9,784 nucleotides of DNA from Candidatus Aerophobota bacterium (GTDB lineage Bacteria; Aerophobota; Aerophobia; Aerophobales; AE-B3A): the NCBI GenBank assembly GCA_030672445.1, contig DAOVGK010000005.1, positions 1-9,784 on the forward strand, read 5' to 3'. Under the pieces are notes generated by a model. That model did not search any database. It had not been told where the DNA came from and saw only the letters and a program-made list of their open reading frames with translations. Below, piece by piece: positions 6,217-9,784 of this stretch. A program made the position numbers and the translations under genes. How positions within the stretch are numbered: position 1 is the stretch's first letter; each line of letters opens with the position of its first letter.

Positions 6217-7131
6217 TTAGTTTTGAAACAGGTCCCGATACTCTGGCACAACATCGGCTGAAAAACTCTTAATTCCTTCCACAGTTTTGGGGTGTTGAAG
6301 CATGCCTCTAATTACAGGAAAAGGTATGGTAGCGATATGTGCTCCTGCTTCTGCCATTTGCCTGATTTGTCTTGCATTTCGAATACTGGCCGCGATTACT
6401 TCTGTTTTTATCCCATAATTTCTATAGATTTTCATGATGCTTTTTACCAGATCTACTCCACTCTCTATTCCATTGTCTTTGCCAAAGCCAATGCTGTTTT
6501 TTGTCTCTGTGTCAAGATAAAGAGAGGCTGCAGGCTCACCGCGTGAACTTTTTAGGTGTTTATCAAGCCTTTTTTTACCGATTTTCTCTATTAACTCAAA
6601 GTCGAAATAGTCACCCTTACTAAATTCTATTCCTAATTTTTTTCTGATGTAGTCATCTACTCTTCCGGCAAAAGGGCTGGCATAGCTAGCTCCAGCCTTG
6701 GCTGCTAAAAGTGCCTGTTCTGGAGTCATTATGAGAGTTACATTTATAGGGATACCCTTCCGACTCAACTTTTTTATAGTCTTTAAGCCGTCATAATCTA
6801 TTCTCTCTGATTCATCTATGCGCGTGTTTATAGGAATCTTTATTACTACATTTTCGGCAGCCGGATTAAATTTACTATATAGTAGCTCGGCTTCCTCAAC
6901 CATTTCTTTCATGGTTAAGCTGATCACCTCCAGGCTGACTGGTCTACCCTTACCGGCTGTTTTGCATATTTCCCAGATGTAGGTTTCCATATCAATCTCT
7001 TTGCCTTCTCCTTTTGCCTCGTCCACCGCTCTTTTAATTAGCGAAGGATTAGTCGTTACCCCATCAACTACGCCCCAACTACAGGCCTCTTTAATTTCAT
7101 CCAATTTTGCCGTATCCACGAAGATTTTCAT
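6217..7131 (-). CDS. Transaldolase, TalC/fructose-6-phosphate aldolase-like, with large insertions
   Basis: The core matches the small transaldolase/fructose-6-phosphate aldolase family, class I TIM-barrel aldolases that move a dihydroxyacetone unit between sugar phosphates. Seen: FVDTAKLDEIKEA (4-16), GVTTNPSLIK (24-33), VVIKIPI (95-101) with K98 as the expected Schiff-base lysine, INVTLIMTPEQALLAAKAGASYASPFAGRVDD (129-160), EVIAASIRN (244-252) and AGAHIATIPFPVIRGMLQHP (262-281). At 304 residues it is about 85 longer than usual members (about 215-220). Extra sequence lies at about 36-49, 102-113 and, mostly, 161-222, between the strand ending in GRVDD and the next helix; all of it stays in frame. 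ATG 7131 has AAGGAG 5 nt upstream (7137-7142) and a strong promoter further up. Transaldolase activity is likely, aldolase activity possible; motifs alone do not separate the two. Confidence 0.88.
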   Translation of the reverse strand: MKIFVDTAKLDEIKEACSWGVVDGVTTNPSLIKRAVDEAKGEGKEIDMETYIWEICKTAGKGRPVSLEVISLTMKEMVEEAELLYSKFNPAAENVVIKIPINTRIDESERIDYDGLKTIKKLSRKGIPINVTLIMTPEQALLAAKAGASYASPFAGRVDDYIRKKLGIEFSKGDYFDFELIEKIGKKRLDKHLKSSRGEPAASLYLDTETKNSIGFGKDNGIESGVDLVKSIMKIYRNYGIKTEVIAASIRNARQIRQMAEAGAHIATIPFPVIRGMLQHPKTVEGIKSFSADVVPEYRDLFQN

Positions 7132-7167
7132 ACTCGCTCCTTTTAGCTTTAGGATTTTACTCCCATA

Positions 7168-7196
7168 TTTATAACATCTCCATCTGGCGGCGTCAA
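7168..7196 (-). promoter_or_regulatory. Near-consensus sigma70 promoter for the transaldolase gene
   Basis: On the minus strand, -35 TTGACG (7196-7191) and -10 TATAAA (7173-7168) each match 5 of 6 consensus bases and are separated by exactly 17 bp. Transcription should start near 7161, giving a leader of about 30 nt with the SD at 7137-7142. It lies in the 100-nt gap behind DUF4416 and may also serve the MerR-like gene and the arg genes further on. Confidence 0.7.
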
Positions 7197-7231
7197 CTTC
7201 TCTTTCCTAATTCAAAAGCTGGCTTTGGCGT

Positions 7232-7771
7232 CTATTTTTTGAGGTTTAGCTCACGCTGATAAATCTCCCGGAGGTGATTAAAGATCTCAAGATACTCTCT
7301 GGTTCTATAATCAGGATAAGTCCATTCCCGGGGCTCGAAGCCCTTCCCTTTATGGTAGCAGAGGGTAACCTCAGCATAGATTCCTCTTCCCAGATAAATC
7401 CGGTGTTGATAATCCTTGGTGCTAGCCAGGACAAGTTTGGAGAGAGTAAGATAGCCAGGATCAAGATTAATGCGACGATGATCCGTGTCAGGACGGAGAA
7501 AATCCTGCTCAAGCTGATTGGTAAATAATTTAATTTCTCCGATCTCGGCCGGATCAATTAGACCTTGAAAGCTTATAAATTTTCTCTTCAAGTTTGACCC
7601 CATCTCAGACTCATAGTAGGGGGTGTGTTGAAAAGAGAGAATAGGGCTCTTAAAGTCCACCGAACCAAATTTCTGGCTGAGTCTTTTTTCTGCTTCATCA
7701 AATAGGTCTTCCTCACCCGAGATCATACCCATAAATAACTTCACCGTCAGTGGCTGCTTAACTTTCCCCAT
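7232..7771 (-). CDS. DUF4416 family protein
   Basis: The 179-residue protein matches DUF4416, a conserved bacterial family without an established function. Recognised stretches are KLFMGMISGEEDLFDEAEK (11-29), LSFQHTPYYESEMG (45-58), FTNQLEQ (83-89), RRINLDPGYLTLSKLVLASTKD (98-119), HRIYLGRGIYAEVTL (122-136) and WTYPDYRTREYLEIF (150-164). There is no signal peptide or membrane segment, so it is probably cytoplasmic. Conserved acidic, His, Tyr and Arg residues in the DPGYL-to-TYPDYR block look catalytic or ligand-binding, but that is inference. ATG 7771 has a strong SD, AGGAGG (7776-7781), 4 nt upstream. It starts 17 nt after the antiporter stop and looks like the last gene of a pyrD-antiporter-DUF4416 unit, since a new promoter follows. 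I know of no support for the GTP-binding label sometimes attached to such proteins: no P-loop is visible. Confidence 0.87.
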   Translation of the reverse strand: MGKVKQPLTVKLFMGMISGEEDLFDEAEKRLSQKFGSVDFKSPILSFQHTPYYESEMGSNLKRKFISFQGLIDPAEIGEIKLFTNQLEQDFLRPDTDHRRINLDPGYLTLSKLVLASTKDYQHRIYLGRGIYAEVTLCYHKGKGFEPREWTYPDYRTREYLEIFNHLREIYQRELNLKK

Positions 7772-7788
7772 TTGCCCTCCTAGTTAGG

Positions 7789-8799
7789 TTAGCCCTTCAT
7801 GATCAGAATTAGAAAATATCCACCCACAACGGAGGTGACAACCATAGCTATAGCATCCCAGCCCAATTTTAAAAATGCCTTCTTAGATCTATAGATTAAT
7901 CCTACCACGACTATGGCGGTGAGGATAACAGAGAGCATTAAAGTAAAGAGATGCTGAGAGGAAATTTCTCCTAGAAACTCCTTCTCCCGGAGTAGAGCAT
8001 CGCAGAGAGGAATGATCATGATGTCAAAAAAATTGCTCCCTAAAATGTTGCCGATGGCCATATCTATAGAAAACTTAAGAGCACTTATGGTGACTATAAG
8101 TTCTGGCAAGGAGGTGCTCAGAGCAAGAAGACTTGTTCCTACCAGGCTCTCGCTCCAGCCCATTGTGGTTACCAGCTCTTTTCCGATAGCAGCCAGCCAG
8201 ATACCTAGAAAAACTATACCAACAAAACATATTAAGAATTTGATGAGGATTGATCTTAGGCTAATGCCTCTATATAGAGGAGGCGATTCTTTCTCACTCG
8301 GGCTCATGGAAGAGGTTTTTTTCTCATAGCCAAATATGAGTCTCAGTCCTAAGATATAGACAGCTAAAAGCACAAGACTATCAAGCCCAAAACCAAAGAC
8401 GCCTAATGAGCCGTTAAGTTGAGCTCTCAAGATAAGGGAACTACAAACAATCCCCATCAGAATTATGCTCAAACCCCCGTATAAGATATGACTCGGTCTT
8501 GCCTCGGACATTAAGGGTCCCTTGCCCTGAATTAGATCAAGCAAAGCGATAATCATTAAGTTTATGAGCAATGATCCCAAGAGGTCTCCGGCGGCTAAAT
8601 TGGGTGAGTGAACTACTGTTATGGAACTACCACTGGTGACAAATTCGGGTAAAGAAGTAGCCACAGCTAAAAGAACAAACCCCATAAGGGTCTTGGTAAT
8701 TTGCGTCTTCTCGGAAATGATATTCCCGTACATAGACAATTTATAACCAGCGTAAATCATAGCTGTGCTACAAATAGAGAACTTTAACCAGACCAGCAT
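7789..8799 (-). CDS. CaCA-superfamily sodium/calcium-type cation antiporter
   Basis: This 336-residue inner-membrane protein has about ten hydrophobic segments in two halves, each carrying one alpha-repeat of the Ca2+/cation antiporter superfamily. Repeat 1 is LLAVATSLPEF (43-53) plus AAGDLLGSLLINLMII (69-84); repeat 2 is LLALSTSLPELIVT (224-237) plus AIGNILGSNFFDIMII (248-263). The ion-site glutamates are E52 and E233. A hydrophilic loop (about 158-180) separates the halves. Repeat 1 departs from the usual GNxxGSN (GD and GSL), and repeat 2 ends FFD where Asn is common, so the transported ion cannot be assumed to be calcium. ATG 8799 has AAGGAAGG 8 nt upstream, overlapping the pyrD stop region. 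It sits 17 nt after pyrD and 17 nt before DUF4416, so the three are very likely co-transcribed, although no metabolic link is evident. Confidence 0.9.
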   Translation of the reverse strand: MLVWLKFSICSTAMIYAGYKLSMYGNIISEKTQITKTLMGFVLLAVATSLPEFVTSGSSITVVHSPNLAAGDLLGSLLINLMIIALLDLIQGKGPLMSEARPSHILYGGLSIILMGIVCSSLILRAQLNGSLGVFGFGLDSLVLLAVYILGLRLIFGYEKKTSSMSPSEKESPPLYRGISLRSILIKFLICFVGIVFLGIWLAAIGKELVTTMGWSESLVGTSLLALSTSLPELIVTISALKFSIDMAIGNILGSNFFDIMIIPLCDALLREKEFLGEISSQHLFTLMLSVILTAIVVVGLIYRSKKAFLKLGWDAIAMVVTSVVGGYFLILIMKG

Positions 8800-8816
8800 T
8801 GATTGAGCCTTCCTTT

Positions 8817-9734
8817 TTAATCTAAGTTAAGCCAACCTATTAAATCTTTAAACTCTCCGATATTATTCTGGCGCATATATTCCTTGATTCCGTCTTTTAC
8901 CTTTATCATAGTTTTCGGGTCAATGAAATTTGCCGTTCCTATGGCTACTGCACTTGCTCCGGCCAGGATAAATTCTAAAGCGTCCTCGGCCGTCATTATT
9001 CCGCCAACTCCAATTAGAGGTAGGTTCACTTTCTGGAAAGTCTGCCGGACCATTCTTATGGCAATTGGTCTTATAGCAGGTCCTGAAAGGCCCCCTGTAA
9101 CATTACCCAACTTCGGTTTTCTGGTCTCCACATCGATGGCCATACCGACGAGGGTATTTATGAGAGACAAGGCTTCAGTGCCGGCTTCTTCAGCCGCCTG
9201 AGCAATTTCGGCTATGTCGGTTACATTAGGAGTGAGTTTGGTGATAAGGGGAATATCAGTGACCTCCCTTATCCTCTTTACTAAAGAGAAGACCAGGTTT
9301 GGGTTGGTGCCGAAGATAAGACCCCCAGTCTTCACATTAGGACAGGAGATGTTTATCTCTAAAGCATCTATTCCTTTGACTTTGTCGAGCCTCTCGGCAA
9401 GACGCAGATACTCTTCCTCCTTTTCTCCCGCAATATTGACCACCAATGCGGTGTTGAACTGTTGTAAAAAGGGAAGTTTTTCTCTGAGGAAAACCTTTAG
9501 ACCGGGGTTTTCTAATCCAATGGAATTGAGAAGTCCTGAGGGAGTCTCTGCTAGCCGGGGAGGCCGATTTCCTTCCTTAGGTTCCAGGGTTACTGTTTTG
9601 GTGATTATTCCCCCGAGCTGGTTAAGATCGATAAATCTAGCGTATTCTTCCCCATACCCAAAGGTTCCTGATGCAGCCAGAACCGGGTTCTTCAAGCTAA
9701 TCCGGCCCAGTTTAACCTTCAAGTTCGGATTCAA
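8817..9734 (-). CDS. pyrD: Dihydroorotate dehydrogenase, class 1B catalytic subunit PyrD
   Basis: PyrD oxidises dihydroorotate to orotate with FMN in pyrimidine synthesis. The 305-residue protein has NPVLAASGTFGYG (16-28), an FMN-contact lysine in ITKTVTLEP (K46), NSIGLENPG (70-78), the active-site cysteine in NISCPNVKTGG (C131; class 1B uses Cys where class 2 uses Ser), TKLTPNVTD (165-173), NTLVGMAID (193-201), GGLSGPAIRP (214-223) and the phosphate-binding GVGGI (242-246) and AIGTANF (264-270). These point to the NAD-linked 1B type, which works with the iron-sulfur/FAD subunit PyrK; no pyrK is visible in the window. I chose TTG 9734: it overlaps an upstream stop as TTGA, and AAAGG lies 7 nt before it. 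TTG 9722 (codon 5), with AAGGAG 12 nt upstream, is the alternative. Genes for the antiporter and DUF4416 follow closely. Confidence 0.95.
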   Translation of the reverse strand: MNPNLKVKLGRISLKNPVLAASGTFGYGEEYARFIDLNQLGGIITKTVTLEPKEGNRPPRLAETPSGLLNSIGLENPGLKVFLREKLPFLQQFNTALVVNIAGEKEEEYLRLAERLDKVKGIDALEINISCPNVKTGGLIFGTNPNLVFSLVKRIREVTDIPLITKLTPNVTDIAEIAQAAEEAGTEALSLINTLVGMAIDVETRKPKLGNVTGGLSGPAIRPIAIRMVRQTFQKVNLPLIGVGGIMTAEDALEFILAGASAVAIGTANFIDPKTMIKVKDGIKEYMRQNNIGEFKDLIGWLNLD

Positions 9735-9784
9735 CTCCTTACCTTTCGAACGATCTCCTTATACCTGTTTTCCCCAACTGGGAA
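9731..9784 (-). CDS. C-terminal end of an unidentified upstream gene
   Basis: From the right edge the minus strand is open for 17 codons (FPVGENRYKEIVRKVRS) and ends at TGA 9733-9731, which overlaps the pyrD TTG start as TTGA. The charged, helix-like tail and the overlap suggest the last residues of a co-transcribed gene. In class 1B operons this would often be pyrK, but the fragment is too short to match to PyrK or any other family, and it could be a chance open frame. Confidence 0.4.
   Translation of the reverse strand, partial: FPVGENRYKEIVRKVRS

Noticed and set aside
7215..7240. AAAGC-TG-GCTTT inverted repeat followed by a T-run on the plus strand
   Set aside because: The two-base loop is too small for a stable hairpin, the T-run starts 9 bases later, and no plus-strand gene ends here. 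Read on the minus strand, where the DUF4416 gene ends, no U-tract follows.
1..9784. CRISPR array, tRNA or rRNA, riboswitch, insertion sequence, prophage, toxin-antitoxin or defence genes
   Set aside because: None was seen: coding sequence fills nearly all the window, the largest non-coding gaps are about 100 nt, and no repeats with regular spacing or transposase motifs appear.

Overview
The window reads as a compact bacterial chromosome segment of moderate GC (low-to-mid 40s % by eye, not computed). Genes fill almost all of it, with many stop/start overlaps or gaps under 20 nt and frequent TTG starts preceded by good Shine-Dalgarno (SD) sequences. The gene mix is bacterial metabolism: split transketolase, class 1B dihydroorotate dehydrogenase, ArgC/ArgJ, a TalC-type transaldolase, DUF4416 and a CaCA antiporter, plus a Clp1/Grc3-type polynucleotide kinase, a family best known from archaea and eukaryotes. 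I infer an uncultured, probably anaerobic bacterium of a deep-branching or candidate phylum (Aerophobota/Atribacterota/Omnitrophota-like), with low confidence. I see no rRNA, tRNA, CRISPR array, insertion sequence, phage gene or other mobile element.

Layout. Positions 2-2406 on the plus strand hold a tight three-gene cassette: the 3' part of a PfkB-family (fructokinase-like) sugar kinase, then transketolase N and C subunits as separate genes, joined by TGA|ATG and ATGA junctions. This converges, across a 36-nt gap without an obvious terminator, on a minus-strand array running from the right edge down to 2443. In transcription order the array is: the last codons of an unidentified gene, pyrD (class 1B), a CaCA-type cation antiporter, DUF4416, a near-consensus sigma70 promoter, an enlarged transaldolase, a small MerR-like regulator, argC, argJ, and the Clp1/Grc3-like kinase.

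How they fit together. Kinase, transketolase and transaldolase could phosphorylate a sugar and route it through the non-oxidative pentose phosphate reactions. pyrD belongs to pyrimidine synthesis; argC and argJ belong to the acetylated (cyclic) arginine route. The antiporter, DUF4416 and Clp1-like genes are physically linked to these but have no obvious biochemical connection.

I did not find a clearly new multi-gene system. The best leads are the Clp1/Grc3-like kinase placed 5 nt behind argJ, the transaldolase with about 85 extra residues (one insert of about 60), DUF4416 in an operon with an atypical CaCA antiporter and pyrD, and a 13-bp palindrome in front of argC.
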